From the NCBI GenBank assembly GCA_016717855.1, contig JADKEV010000012.1:144721-208720 (forward strand): 64,000 nt of DNA, in the 5' to 3' direction. The notes under the pieces were generated by a model. The model ran no database searches. It was given only the letters and a program-made list of their open reading frames with translations, and was not told where the DNA came from. The DNA comes from Betaproteobacteria bacterium (GTDB lineage: Bacteria; Pseudomonadota; Gammaproteobacteria; Burkholderiales; Casimicrobiaceae). Below, one piece after another: positions 1-7,746 of this stretch (positions within the stretch are counted from its first letter, which is position 1; each line of letters begins with the position of its first letter). The position numbers and the translations under genes are program-made.

Positions 1-950
1 CCGCAGCCGGCAATTGCGGCGCCCGCGCCGGACACCCGCGTGCCGCCGGGCCAGCGCGGCCGCGTCGAGGCGCCGGGGAAGCAGACTCCGGATACGATCC
101 AGCCTGCACCGGTGCAGCCGCAGCCCGCGCCGGCAGCGGTGGCTGTGACCCCGCCCGAGTCGCGCACGTCCCCGGGCCAGCGCGGACGGACGGAACCCGC
201 GCCGCAACCGGCGGCGCCAGTCGCCAAGCCGCAGCCCGCAGCGCCGCCGGCCGCGCAACCTGCGCCGCCCGCCCCGGTGGCCGCACCGCCCGTGGCTCCG
301 ACGCAACCTGCGCAGCGCGGGCGCAGCGAACCGCCTGCGCCGGTGGCGACGCCGGCTCCCACGCCGGCTCCGGCTCCGGCCGCCAAGCCGCAACCGCCGG
401 CCGCACCCGTGGCAGTACCCGCCGACCAGCGCCCAGCCGCGGAGCCGCGCGGCAGGCAGGAGCCGCAGCCGCAGCCGCGCCAAAACCGCAGGCCGCGCCA
501 AAACCGCAGGCGCAACAACCTGCACCCGTGCCGCAGCCGGCGCCCGTAGCCAGGCCGCAACCCGCGCCCCAGACCGCTCCGCAGGCCCCTGTCGCGGCAC
601 CGGCCGCGGCGCCGCCGGAGCAACGCCCGGCGGCAGGCCAGCGCGGACGTCCCGAGGCCCAGCAGCCGGCGCCCCCGGTAACCACCCAAGCAGCACCGCC
701 ACCGCCGGCAGCGGCGCCACCCGCCGAGCAACGAACGCAGCCGGGACAGCGCGGCCGCACGGAACGGCAAGCGCAGCCGGCTCCGGCGCCGGCCAATGCG
801 AACGCGCCACCCCCGCCGAACGCGCAGCCGCGCGGTCCCGCGGATAGGCCCGGCGCGGCGCCGGCCGAAGGCAAGCGCAGCCCGGAGCAGGCAAAGCAGG
901 ACGAGGAGCAGCGCAAGGAAGACGAGAAGAAGTCGCGCAAGCCCAACTGA
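1..950 (+). CDS. Proline-rich RGR-repeat protein, 5' partial, reading frame broken
   Basis: The frame is open at base 1 and runs to a stop at 549. From about 485 the same kind of protein continues in another frame to the stop at 948-950, which implies a one-base loss (or two-base gain) in a CCGCAG-type run near 465-490. Both halves are Pro/Ala/Gln-rich and carry a recurring motif, QRGR or PRGR followed by one residue and E, near 48, 175, 312, 448, 640 and 745. This shared motif is the reason for joining them. The last 25 residues are strongly charged (Lys/Glu/Asp). No enzyme domain is visible and the N-terminus lies outside the window, so export or a signal peptide cannot be judged. Function unknown; possibly a disordered envelope or surface protein. 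Confidence 0.6.
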   Translation, partial: AAGNCGARAGHPRAAGPARPRRGAGEADSGYDPACTGAAAARAGSGGCDPARVAHVPGPARTDGTRAATGGASRQAAARSAAGRATCAARPGGRTARGSDATCAARAQRTACAGGDAGSHAGSGSGRQAATAGRTRGSTRRPAPSRGAARQAGAAAAAAPKPQAAPKPQAQQPAPVPQPAPVARPQPAPQTAPQAPVAAPAAAPPEQRPAAGQRGRPEAQQPAPPVTTQAAPPPPAAAPPAEQRTQPGQRGRTERQAQPAPAPANANAPPPPNAQPRGPADRPGAAPAEGKRSPEQAKQDEEQRKEDEKKSRKPN

Positions 951-1082
951 CGATCCAGCGGCGCCGGCGCAGTCCACGCCAATGGTTCGCGCCGGTCCGG
1001 GACGGCATCGCAAACAGGGTTTGCACCGGTGATCATGATTGCGCGCGGCGATCGTCGCCGCGCGACCACGAGGGAGAACGAG

Positions 1083-1271
1083 ATGAGCAAATTCGGCAAC
1101 AACGTGATGGCGATGCTGGTGATGAGCGCGGTGGCCGCGATGCTGCCGGCCTGCCAGAAGCCGGAAGGACCGCTGGAAAAGGCGGGCAAAGCGGTCGACA
1201 AGGCCGTCGAAAAGACCGGCGAGAGCATCGAGCGCGCCGGCGACAAGATCAAGGATGCCACCAAGAACTGA
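1083..1271 (+). CDS. Small lipoprotein with amphipathic helix
   Basis: This is a 62-residue protein. The start at 1083 is chosen because GAGGGAGA lies just upstream. The N-terminal 20 residues form a signal peptide ending in a lipobox (LPAC), so Cys is expected to be lipidated and the protein anchored in the envelope. The mature part of about 40 residues is a Lys/Glu/Ala-rich repeat (EKAGKAVDKAVEKTGESIER) that should fold as an amphipathic helix, similar in flavour to CsbD-like or entericidin-like stress peptides. It stands in a run of small stress-type envelope genes. The lipoprotein call is firm; the role is not known. Confidence 0.75.
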   Translation: MSKFGNNVMAMLVMSAVAAMLPACQKPEGPLEKAGKAVDKAVEKTGESIERAGDKIKDATKN

Positions 1272-1396
1272 CCGGCAGGCCGGATGCCGGACCGCCGCGC
1301 GCCGGCTGCCGGGATTTCCGGCGCTCGCGATGGCCTTACAGCGTGCCCGGGAGCGGGCACGACCACCCATGCAATTCACACGATGAGAGACCGCAA

Positions 1397-1783
1397 ATGA
1401 AAACCGACACCCGTGCACTACGCAATGCCGTGAATGAAAGCATCGATATGGACCGCTGGCAGGCCGGCGCCGAAGGGTACAAGGACAAGATGGTGTCCGA
1501 ACTGAAGACGATCGTTGGCGACGCCGAGCGCCTGCTCAAGCAGGCTGGCGAAACATCGTCCGAGGGCTTTGCGCGCGTGCGCACGCAGTTCGGCCGCCAG
1601 ATGGACCGTACGCGAGACCAGCTCGACCGGGCCGGCGACGCGGTGAGCCGGAAGGCCCAGCGCTCGACCGCCGCGGCGCGCGGCTACGTCAGGGAAAACC
1701 CGCTGAGCTCCGTCGGTGTCGCCACGGCGGCAGGCGTGATCGTCGGGCTGCTCGTCGTCAGCTACCTGAACAACCGGCGGTAA
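1397..1783 (+). CDS. DUF883 family protein (ElaB/YqjD type)
   Basis: A 128-residue protein. The first 95 residues are charged and helical with many Arg/Asp/Glu. The C-terminus has the family signature: RENPLSS followed by a single glycine/valine-rich membrane segment (about residues 104-122) and a short basic tail NNRR. In E. coli, YqjD and ElaB are inner-membrane proteins that bind ribosomes in stationary phase; that role here is by family only. The ATG at 1397 fits the family start; longer upstream extensions of the frame have no ribosome site. A second DUF883 protein lies at 6089. Confidence 0.85.
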   Translation: MKTDTRALRNAVNESIDMDRWQAGAEGYKDKMVSELKTIVGDAERLLKQAGETSSEGFARVRTQFGRQMDRTRDQLDRAGDAVSRKAQRSTAAARGYVRENPLSSVGVATAAGVIVGLLVVSYLNNRR

Positions 1784-1861
1784 GCGGTGCCCTGGCCCGT
1801 CCGCAATGAAGCGGTGCGGGCATGGACACACCCGGCGCCGCGCACTTCGCGCGCGCCTCGA

Positions 1862-1883
1862 GCGGGCCGCAATTGCGGCCCGC
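1862..1883. repeat. Perfect 22-bp palindrome between genes
   Basis: GCGGGCCGCAA is followed directly by its exact reverse complement. It lies 79 bases after the DUF883 stop and about 95 bases before the next start. There is no T-run after it, so it is not a standard intrinsic terminator. It could be a cruciform, a 3'-end protecting hairpin of the upstream transcript, or an operator. Confidence 0.5.
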
Positions 1884-1977
1884 GCTGATGTGTGCTCCAG
1901 CGAACCGACACGCAATCTCAGGAGCGCTAATGTCGCTCCATCGGCTGCCGTGAAGGCCGATGTACCAGGAGATCGCA

Positions 1978-2745
1978 ATGCACGCGAAAATGTTCGAGGA
2001 TCAATGGCGGCAGTTCCGTCGCGCAGTCGACGATGTGCTGGAGCGCTACACGGCGGCCCACGCCGGCGCCGTTGCGGGAAGCCGCGTTCGCGCCGGGCTG
2101 CGCTCGCTGGCGGACCAAGCCTGCCGCCGCGGCATTCATCGTCAGGTCCTGGCCGGCGTGATGATCATGAGCGCCATACTCGGCGCGACCTATATCGCGG
2201 CCGCAACCCTGGTCGATGGCGCGGCGTCGCATTCGCAGGTGCGCGCCACCCGGTCGGTGGTGCTGCAGCAGGCGGCCGTCAACTATCGCCTGGCGCGCGC
2301 CGAGTGCCAGTTGGTCGATGGCGCCGGCAGGGAGTCGTGTATCGCGGAAGCGCATGCCCAGGAGAGCCGCGCCCGGGCCATGGCGACGCTGGCGCCGCAT
2401 AGCCCGCTGGCCGCGCTACGCTTGCGAACCGATGCCGCGATCAATGCCGGCGACAACGACAGCATCGTGATCGAACCGGCGTGCAATGTCGTGACGCGCG
2501 GCCAGGTCAGCACCTGCGAAATACAGGTCCGCTCCGGCGCCGCCGAGTTTGAGTCCGGCGCGGGGACGGGCCGGACTTTGGGCCTGGTGCGCGCGAGCAT
2601 GGATTCCGTCGGCGCCTGGGCTGCGGCGCCCGCGGGGTTCCGCTCCGCGCCTGGCCCGAATCGCGAGCGACTTTATGTCCGCGCGGACAGCGCGTCGCGG
2701 CAAAGCGAAATGGGCTACTTGCGCACTGTGGCCGCATCGCCATGA
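1978..2745 (+). CDS. Single-pass membrane protein of unknown function
   Basis: A 255-residue protein not recognised as any named family. The ATG at 1978 is preferred over 1960 because AGGAG lies six bases upstream of it. A cytoplasmic N-terminal part of about 60 residues with many Arg is followed by one hydrophobic segment near residues 60-76 (VMIMSAILGATYIAAATLV). The rest is probably periplasmic and has four Cys residues that could form two disulfides. No catalytic motif is visible. Its neighbours are stress and envelope genes. Confidence 0.6.
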   Translation: MHAKMFEDQWRQFRRAVDDVLERYTAAHAGAVAGSRVRAGLRSLADQACRRGIHRQVLAGVMIMSAILGATYIAAATLVDGAASHSQVRATRSVVLQQAAVNYRLARAECQLVDGAGRESCIAEAHAQESRARAMATLAPHSPLAALRLRTDAAINAGDNDSIVIEPACNVVTRGQVSTCEIQVRSGAAEFESGAGTGRTLGLVRASMDSVGAWAAAPAGFRSAPGPNRERLYVRADSASRQSEMGYLRTVAASP

Positions 2746-2936
2746 CCGGGAACGCGCCACAGCCGGCTCGCACGTCACCCACACATTGTTTTCAACCAGG
2801 GATCAGGACATGCAAACGCAAGAAGCAATAGCGGGAATTTTCGCTACATCCGCGCAGGCGCCGCCGACGAACTGATTTCCAGCATGGCGAGCGCGATTTC
2901 ATTGGAAGTTGATACACGGCAAGGAAAGGGAGAATC

Positions 2937-3326
2937 ATGTTACGCACACACCACCTTCTGGCGGCTTGCATTGCCGCCGCGGCAGTACTTAGCGGCAGCG
3001 CGGGCGCCAGCGGCGTCAAGGCGGATCCGCGCGCCAGCCCGGCGTCCGCCAAGGCCAGCTACGGGGTCATCGAGTCGATCGCGGTGGACCAGTCGCCCCC
3101 GATGCCGCCGGGCACCGCGGCGCCGGTCGGCGGCGGCGCGGCAGCCGCGGATGTCGGGACGCCCGCACCCAGGAGTCCCCGCTTCGTCTTCCGCGTCCGT
3201 CTCGACGATGGCCGCTACCAGGGCTTTCACCAGGACGGCGGCGATGAACTGCGCGTCGGCGATCGGGTGCAGATCGAAATCGACCGCCTGCGCCGCGTGC
3301 AGGCGCAGGGCAAGTCCGCGAAGTAA
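2937..3326 (+). CDS. Putative secreted small beta-barrel protein
   Basis: A 129-residue product with a signal peptide (about 24 residues, ending near AGA-SG) and a Pro/Gly/Ala-rich middle. The C-terminal 45 residues (FVFRVRLDDGRYQGFHQDGG onward, then VGDRVQIEIDRLRRV) read like a small OB-type or SH3-like strand repeat, as in the outer-membrane lipoprotein SlyB/Pcp group but without the lipobox and glycine zipper. A ribosome site (AAAGGGAGA) precedes the ATG. It is followed by the bacterioferritin-like gene 61 bases later. Function unknown. Confidence 0.65.
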   Translation: MLRTHHLLAACIAAAAVLSGSAGASGVKADPRASPASAKASYGVIESIAVDQSPPMPPGTAAPVGGGAAAADVGTPAPRSPRFVFRVRLDDGRYQGFHQDGGDELRVGDRVQIEIDRLRRVQAQGKSAK

Positions 3327-3387
3327 CCACGGCCGCCGCAGCGATGCGCGCGCGCTACATCCTCAACGAGCACTTTCCGGAGTTTCC

Positions 3388-3969
3388 ATGGCCAATCAAT
3401 CCGCACTGACCGACGTTCAAACCCTGCGCCAGCGCGCCCGGAAGCACATCGATGACGGCGCGGTGACCGCCGGCTACGATGCCGACCGCACGACCGTGCT
3501 CAAGCTGCTCAACGATTCTCTCGCCACCGAAATTGTCTGCGTGCTGCGCTACCGGCGCCATCACTTCATGGCGCGCGGCATCCATTCGCAGGCCGTCGCC
3601 GCCGAATTCCTGGCGCATTCGAACGAAGAGCAGGGCCATGCCGACCAGCTCGCCGAGCGCATCGTGCAACTGGGCGGCGAACCCAACTTTTCGCCGGCGG
3701 GCCTGGTGAGCCGCAGCCACGCCGAGTATGTCGAGGGGAGCACGCTCACCGAGATGATCAAGGAAGACCTGGTGGCGGAGCGCATCGCCATCGACAGCTA
3801 TCGCGACTTCATCCAGTACCTGGGCGAACAGGACCCGACGACCCGGCGCCTGCTGGAATCCATCCTTGCGGTCGAAGAGGAGCACGCGGACGATCTGGCG
3901 GACCTGTTGCACGTGATGCCGGTGGAGTCGAAGAAGCCGAGGACCGCGGCCGCCCCTATGCCGGCTTGA
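3388..3969 (+). CDS. Bacterioferritin-like ferritin family protein
   Basis: A 193-residue four-helix ferritin-like protein. The expected di-iron ligands are visible: Glu in LNDSLATEIVC (helix 1), ExxH in HSNEEQGHADQL (helix 2), Glu in IKEDLVAERIAI (helix 3) and ExxH in AVEEEHADDL (helix 4). This fits iron storage or peroxide/iron detoxification in the cytoplasm. The ATG at 3388 gives the usual family length; the open frame extends much further upstream but only as Arg-rich nonsense. The surrounding stress genes fit an oxidative-stress role. Bacterioferritin versus another ferritin-like subfamily is not settled. Confidence 0.85.
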   Translation: MANQSALTDVQTLRQRARKHIDDGAVTAGYDADRTTVLKLLNDSLATEIVCVLRYRRHHFMARGIHSQAVAAEFLAHSNEEQGHADQLAERIVQLGGEPNFSPAGLVSRSHAEYVEGSTLTEMIKEDLVAERIAIDSYRDFIQYLGEQDPTTRRLLESILAVEEEHADDLADLLHVMPVESKKPRTAAAPMPA

Positions 3970-4023
3970 CGGCAAGACGCGGGGGGCCGACCTGGCCGGT
4001 GCCGGTCTGCGTGCGGCCGGTAG

Positions 4024-4037
4024 GTACGTTACCGTAC
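4024..4037. promoter_or_regulatory. Inverted repeat GTACGTTACCGTAC upstream of AI-2E permease
   Basis: GTACG and CGTAC are separated by TTAC, 63 bases before the AI-2E permease start. A nearly identical palindrome (GTGCGTTACCGCAC) lies at 8236-8249 upstream of the second small RNA candidate. The shared sequence suggests a common promoter or regulator element of stress genes. Confidence 0.4.
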
Positions 4038-4099
4038 AGATCGCTGTCGCAAACTCCTGTAGCCTCGCGGCTGCCTATCGCAACCGCAGGGAGCCGCAC

Positions 4100-5275
4100 A
4101 TGAACGACGCGAACATCGAGCGGCCCCAGGACCCGGACCCGGCGGTGGGAGCGGCCGTAGCGACCGAACCGCCGCCGCCCAGGGAAACCGGCGCCGGCCT
4201 GAACGTGGCCGCCGGCATCCTTGCCGCGGTCGCGCTGGTGGGTGCGCTCTATTTCGCGCATGGCTTCTTCATCCCGCTCCTGATCGGCATCCTGCTCAGC
4301 TACGCGCTGCGGCCCCTGGTCGACCGGCTGCATGCGGTGCACATTCCACGCTTCATCGGCGCCGGGCTGATCCTGCTGTTGCTCTCCGGCAGCCTGGTCT
4401 GGGTGGCCGTCGCGGTGAGCGGGCAGGCGACCGCGATGGTCGAAAAACTGCCTGAGGCGGCACGCCAGTTGCGCCGGCATATGCTCGTCTCCCGCGCCAG
4501 GACCCCGACTGTCCTCGACAACGTACAGGAGGCGGCCAAGGAACTGCAGGCGGCCGCCGCTGCGGCGAGCGTGACCAAGGCGGCGCCCGCGCCGAAGGTC
4601 ACCGTCGTCCGCGAACCGGAGATTCCCACCTGGCTGAGCGACTACGTGCTGGGGCAGTCGGGTCTGGTGCTTTCGGTCGCCGCGCAGGCGCCCATCGTGC
4701 TGCTGCTGACGTATTTCCTGCTGGCGTCGGGGGAGCACTTCCGGCGCAAGCTCGTGCAGCTGGTCGGCCCCTCGCTGTCGCGCAAGAAGGACGCGGTGCG
4801 CATTCTGGAAGGCGTCTCGCAGCAGGTCCAGCGCTACCTGCTCGCGAACCTGGTGGCGAACACGCTGGTGGGCGTGGGCACGTGGCTGGCCTTTCTCGCG
4901 CTGGGGATGGAACAGGCGGGCGCATGGGGCGTCGCCGCGGGCGTCCTGCACTTCATCCCGTACCTGGGGCCGGTGGTGCTGGCGTTCGCGAGCGGCATAG
5001 TGGCCTTCGTGCAGTTCGGCTCGCCGGTGACCGGGCTGGCGGTGGCCGGAGTCTCGCTGGTGGTCGCCGGCGCGATCGGCTTCGGCTTCATGACCTGGCT
5101 GCAAAGCCGCTTTGCGCACGTCAATGCCGCAGTGCTGTTCATCGCGCTGCTGTTCTTCGGCTGGCTGTGGGGAGTCTGGGGACTGCTGCTTGGGGCGCCG
5201 CTGGTGGCCATCGCCAAAGTTGTCTGCGACCACACCGATTCGCTCAAACCGGTGGGCGAGTTGCTGGGAAGTTGA
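4100..5275 (+). CDS. AI-2E family transporter (PerM/TqsA-like permease)
   Basis: A 391-residue polytopic inner-membrane protein. Residues 1-35 are a Pro/Glu-rich cytoplasmic tail. Hydrophobic segments follow near 36-95, then a charged periplasmic-type region (about 110-180, unusually Ala/Lys-rich), then several helices in the second half with the family signatures HFIPYLGPVV and a glycine-rich LLFFGWLWGVWGLLLGAPL end. Members export autoinducer-2 or other small solutes or act as Na+/H+ antiporters; the substrate here cannot be told. GGGAG precedes the ATG. It sits among stress genes as a single transcription unit. Confidence 0.9.
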   Translation: MNDANIERPQDPDPAVGAAVATEPPPPRETGAGLNVAAGILAAVALVGALYFAHGFFIPLLIGILLSYALRPLVDRLHAVHIPRFIGAGLILLLLSGSLVWVAVAVSGQATAMVEKLPEAARQLRRHMLVSRARTPTVLDNVQEAAKELQAAAAAASVTKAAPAPKVTVVREPEIPTWLSDYVLGQSGLVLSVAAQAPIVLLLTYFLLASGEHFRRKLVQLVGPSLSRKKDAVRILEGVSQQVQRYLLANLVANTLVGVGTWLAFLALGMEQAGAWGVAAGVLHFIPYLGPVVLAFASGIVAFVQFGSPVTGLAVAGVSLVVAGAIGFGFMTWLQSRFAHVNAAVLFIALLFFGWLWGVWGLLLGAPLVAIAKVVCDHTDSLKPVGELLGS

Positions 5276-5361
5276 ACGGCGGTTGTGTGCGCTGACAGAC
5301 AGACGCGCGCGGCGGCTCCCCGTATTGTGGTGCCACTTTCACCACCACAGAGGAAAACCAG

Positions 5362-5976
5362 ATGAACAAGCTGAACATCACCTGCATCGCCGCCGCAATC
5401 GCGCTGGCCATGGGCGCCGGCACCGCGGGCGCCGCCGTCTCCAAGACCGAATACACGGCCGCCAAGACCGAGATCTCGGCCAAGTACAAGTCCGACAAGG
5501 CCGCGTGCGGCGCAATGAAGGCGAACGCCAAGGACATCTGCGTCGAGGAAGCGAAGGGCCGCGAGAAGGTCGCCAAGGCCGAGCTCGAGGCGAACTACAA
5601 GCCGACGGACAAGCACACGTACGACGTGCGCATGGCCAAGGCCGATGCCGCCTACGCGGTAGCCAAGGAAAAGTGCGACGACCTGGCCGGCAACGCCAAG
5701 GACGTCTGCGTCAAGGAAGCCAAGGCCGCGCATGTCGCCGCCAAGGCGGACGCCAAGGTCGTGGAAAAGACCGCAGCGGTCAACGCCACGGCGATGGAAA
5801 AGAAAGCCGACGCCAACGCGACGGCCCGCGAGAAGACCGCGGACGTGAAGAAGGACGCCGCCGCCGACAAGCGCGCCGCCGACTACGCGGTCGCCAAGGA
5901 GAAGTGCGACGCGCTCGCTGGCGACGCCAAGTCGAAGTGCGTCAAGGATGCCAAGGCGCGTTTCGGCCAGTCCTGA
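5362..5976 (+). CDS. Secreted Lys/Ala-rich protein with paired-Cys repeats
   Basis: A 204-residue product. A clear signal peptide (about residues 1-24) precedes a hydrophilic Ala/Lys-rich chain. A repeat unit of the form YAVAKEKCD-x-LAG-x-AK, then CVK-x-AKA, appears twice (near residues 94-122 and 174-200). An earlier, more divergent copy (KSDKAACGAMKANAKDICVE) is near residues 46-63. Each copy has two Cys 14 residues apart, which suggests a helical hairpin closed by a disulfide in the periplasm. GAGGAAAA lies upstream of the ATG. The exact function is not known. Confidence 0.75.
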   Translation: MNKLNITCIAAAIALAMGAGTAGAAVSKTEYTAAKTEISAKYKSDKAACGAMKANAKDICVEEAKGREKVAKAELEANYKPTDKHTYDVRMAKADAAYAVAKEKCDDLAGNAKDVCVKEAKAAHVAAKADAKVVEKTAAVNATAMEKKADANATAREKTADVKKDAAADKRAADYAVAKEKCDALAGDAKSKCVKDAKARFGQS

Positions 5977-6088
5977 GCAATGGGCGCCACGCGCGGGTCC
6001 GCCAGTGACCTCCGGCGCGTGCTTCAAGCAAGTCAAGGATGCGAGGCCAATCATGGTCTCGCATCAACATAGGACGGGAGTTTCGAGT

Positions 6089-6436
6089 ATGGACACGACC
6101 ACGAAATCGACAGGAATCGGCGACCCCACAGGCGCGGCAGCGCGCACGGTCGACCACGCAACCAGCGGCGCGCACAAGGCTATCGACAAGGCATCGGACG
6201 CGGCGCGTCCCGCCGTCGACCGGCTCGCCACCGGCGCGCACCAGGCAGTGGACAAGATCGCCGGCGCGGCGACGCAGGCGGCCGCGACGCTGGACCTGAA
6301 ATCCGAGCAGATCATGGACGCGCAGTCGCGGCTGACCGAAACGTGCCGCGACTACGTGCGCGACAACCCGGTGACATCGCTGGGCATCGCGGTCGCCGCG
6401 GGGTTCCTGCTGAGCCGGCTGCTGAGTTCGCGCTAG
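6089..6436 (+). CDS. DUF883 family protein (YqjD-like)
   Basis: A 115-residue protein and the second DUF883 member of the window. The ATG at 6089 has GGGAG eight bases upstream and gives a normal family length. The N-terminal half is Ala/Asp/His-rich with a repeated GAHKAIDKASDAARPAVDRL-type helix. The C-terminus shows the family signature CRDYVRDNPVTSLGIAVAAG, then a single membrane helix and a basic end. It is followed closely by YqjE-like and YqjK-like genes, matching the E. coli yqjD-yqjE-yqjK order. A membrane-anchored, ribosome-associated role is inferred from the family. Confidence 0.85.
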   Translation: MDTTTKSTGIGDPTGAAARTVDHATSGAHKAIDKASDAARPAVDRLATGAHQAVDKIAGAATQAAATLDLKSEQIMDAQSRLTETCRDYVRDNPVTSLGIAVAAGFLLSRLLSSR

Positions 6437-6450
6437 TTTCGCGGACCGCA

Positions 6451-6912
6451 ATGGCAACCGCCGATGGCGTGGCCGCCGGCCGCGCACAGGAATCCCCGGA
6501 CCGCGGCCGTGAGGTGCCGGCCGCGGCGGGACTTGCCGAGCCGGGCTTGCTGGACAATGCGCAGGCCCTGTGGCACGACTTGCGCGGCCTGGCCCATGAT
6601 CACCTGCAGCTCGCCGCGCTCGAGACACAGCGGGCGGGCAAGAGTCTGGTGACGATGATCGCCAGCGCGGTCGCGGCAGGACTGCTGCTGGTCACCGCGT
6701 GGCTCGGGCTGATGGCCGCCGGCGCAGTCGGACTGGTCGCCCTCGGCCTGCACCCTGGCCCGGCATTGCTGCTCGTGGCGGTGCTCAACGTGGCCGCCGC
6801 ATACCTGCTCTATGCGCTGATCCGCCGCAGCAGCCGCGATCTGCGCTTTCCCGCCACGGTGCGCAGCCTGCAGGCCGACGCAGCACTCTTCGCCAGGCCG
6901 GACGCCTCATGA
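6451..6912 (+). CDS. Phage holin family protein (YqjE-like membrane protein)
   Basis: A 153-residue inner-membrane protein with two hydrophobic segments (about residues 68-92 and 97-121), each with many Gly/Ala/Leu. The N-terminal region has the ALETQRAGKSLV amphipathic helix typical of YqjE proteins (DUF1469, placed in a phage-holin superfamily by similarity of topology). It starts 15 bases after the DUF883 gene, and its stop overlaps the next start (ATGA), so the three are almost certainly co-transcribed. Lysis activity should not be assumed. Confidence 0.85.
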   Translation: MATADGVAAGRAQESPDRGREVPAAAGLAEPGLLDNAQALWHDLRGLAHDHLQLAALETQRAGKSLVTMIASAVAAGLLLVTAWLGLMAAGAVGLVALGLHPGPALLLVAVLNVAAAYLLYALIRRSSRDLRFPATVRSLQADAALFARPDAS

Positions 6913-7295
6913 ACGACGCCGCACCAGGCCGTGAACCGGCAATGTCGGTGCCGCTCAAGTTGCGGATCCGCGCGGCGGAGCGGCAACTCGCGGAGCGGCG
7001 GGCCGATGTCCGGTCGCACTCCGCCGCTCTGGGTCGCAGTGCGCGTGCGTCCCTCGGCTCCCCCGCCGCACTGCTGGCGGGTGTCGGCGCGGGGTTCGCG
7101 CTCGGACTGTTTACCAGGCGCCGCCGGGCGTCATCGCCGCGGCCGCCGATCGAACTCCCCACCGCACGGCCCTCTATCTTCGCTTCGCTGCTGGACGCCG
7201 TGACGCTGGTGTCGACGGTCATGGCGCTGTTCCCGGTGCTGGGACTGGGCCGGGGCCGGGATGCCGGCGCCGCGACCGGCGGCGACGAGTACTAG
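6909..7295 (+). CDS. YqjK-like hypothetical protein
   Basis: A 128-residue protein whose ATG overlaps the TGA of the YqjE-like gene. The N-terminal 60 residues are Arg-rich and helical (RIRAAERQLAERRADVRSHS). A short hydrophobic stretch (SPAALLAGVGAGFALGLF) is followed by a basic patch, and a second hydrophobic stretch lies near residues 92-112. Position in the yqjD-E-K order and the Arg-rich helix are the only reasons for the name; sequence similarity to YqjK is weak to the eye. Confidence 0.65.
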   Translation: MNDAAPGREPAMSVPLKLRIRAAERQLAERRADVRSHSAALGRSARASLGSPAALLAGVGAGFALGLFTRRRRASSPRPPIELPTARPSIFASLLDAVTLVSTVMALFPVLGLGRGRDAGAATGGDEY

Positions 7296-7355
7296 ATTTC
7301 GGAACTGCTTCATGCTGACGTTCGTGTTGTTAAATGAGAAGAAAGGAAGCACATC

Positions 7356-7505
7356 ATGCTCTACACCATTGCTGTCATTCTGTTGATCCTGTGGCTGCTC
7401 GGCCTGGTCAGTTCCTACACCATGGGCGGATTCATACACGTCCTGCTTGTGATAGCCGTCGTCGTCATCCTTGTCAAGCTCATCACCGGGCGCAGGGTCC
7501 TGTAG
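7356..7505 (+). CDS. Small membrane protein, lmo0937 (DUF5670) family
   Basis: A 49-residue protein with AAGGAAG upstream. It has two hydrophobic helices (MLYTIAVILLILWLLGLVSS and VLLVIAVVVILVKLI) joined by a YTMGGFIH turn, and a short basic tail GRRVL. This layout is that of the lmo0937 family of two-helix membrane peptides, common in stress-gene neighbourhoods. Function unknown. It is probably transcribed with or just after the YqjDEK-like genes, and a small RNA candidate follows it. Confidence 0.85.
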   Translation: MLYTIAVILLILWLLGLVSSYTMGGFIHVLLVIAVVVILVKLITGRRVL

Positions 7506-7614
7506 GCACGGGCGCCGCCAGGGAGCCCGGATTCCGGGTCGGGCGAAAAAAAATAGTCGATAAATGTTCGCTGGCGCACAGAACGGAATTACGGGTTAGC
7601 GGATTATGACATCG

Positions 7615-7690
7615 AGTGTTTGACGTCCTCCCCGTCAGACACTTGCAGTGCAGGCCCGGTGGCGGGATTCCCGTCACCGGGCCTTTTTCT
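7615..7690 (+). ncRNA. Candidate small RNA, copy 1, with anti-Shine-Dalgarno loop
   Basis: A hairpin at 7615-7643 (arms AGTGTTTGAC and GTCAGACACT, one G-U pair) exposes the loop GTCCTCCCC, complementary to ribosome-binding sites. After nine bases a strong intrinsic terminator follows (7653-7690). A second locus with the same layout lies at 8285-8357. Upstream is an A8 run (7546-7553) and a GATTAT that could be a -10 box (7602-7607). The design recalls the CcsR/cuckoo RNAs of alphaproteobacteria (hairpins with CCUCC loops); homology to them is not claimed. Confidence 0.55.
7653..7690 (+). terminator. Intrinsic terminator of small RNA copy 1
   Basis: GGCCCGGTGGCGGG and CCCGTCACCGGGCC pair around a three-base loop, with one G-U type mismatch, followed by TTTTTCTTTT. 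It can also end read-through from the upstream membrane-protein genes. Confidence 0.85.
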
Positions 7691-7746
7691 TTTCGGGTCG
7701 CCGCCCGCGGCGGCCGCGCCGAATCACTTCCCTGGAGATCTACCTG

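Noticed and set aside
2811..2875. Possible 21-residue frame (MQTQEAIAGIFATSAQAPPTN)
   Set aside because: The ribosome site is weak, and no terminator or repeat supports it.
3956..5233. Long open frame antisense to the AI-2E permease
   Set aside because: It is Gln/His/Arg-rich nonsense; the sense strand encodes a clear membrane protein.
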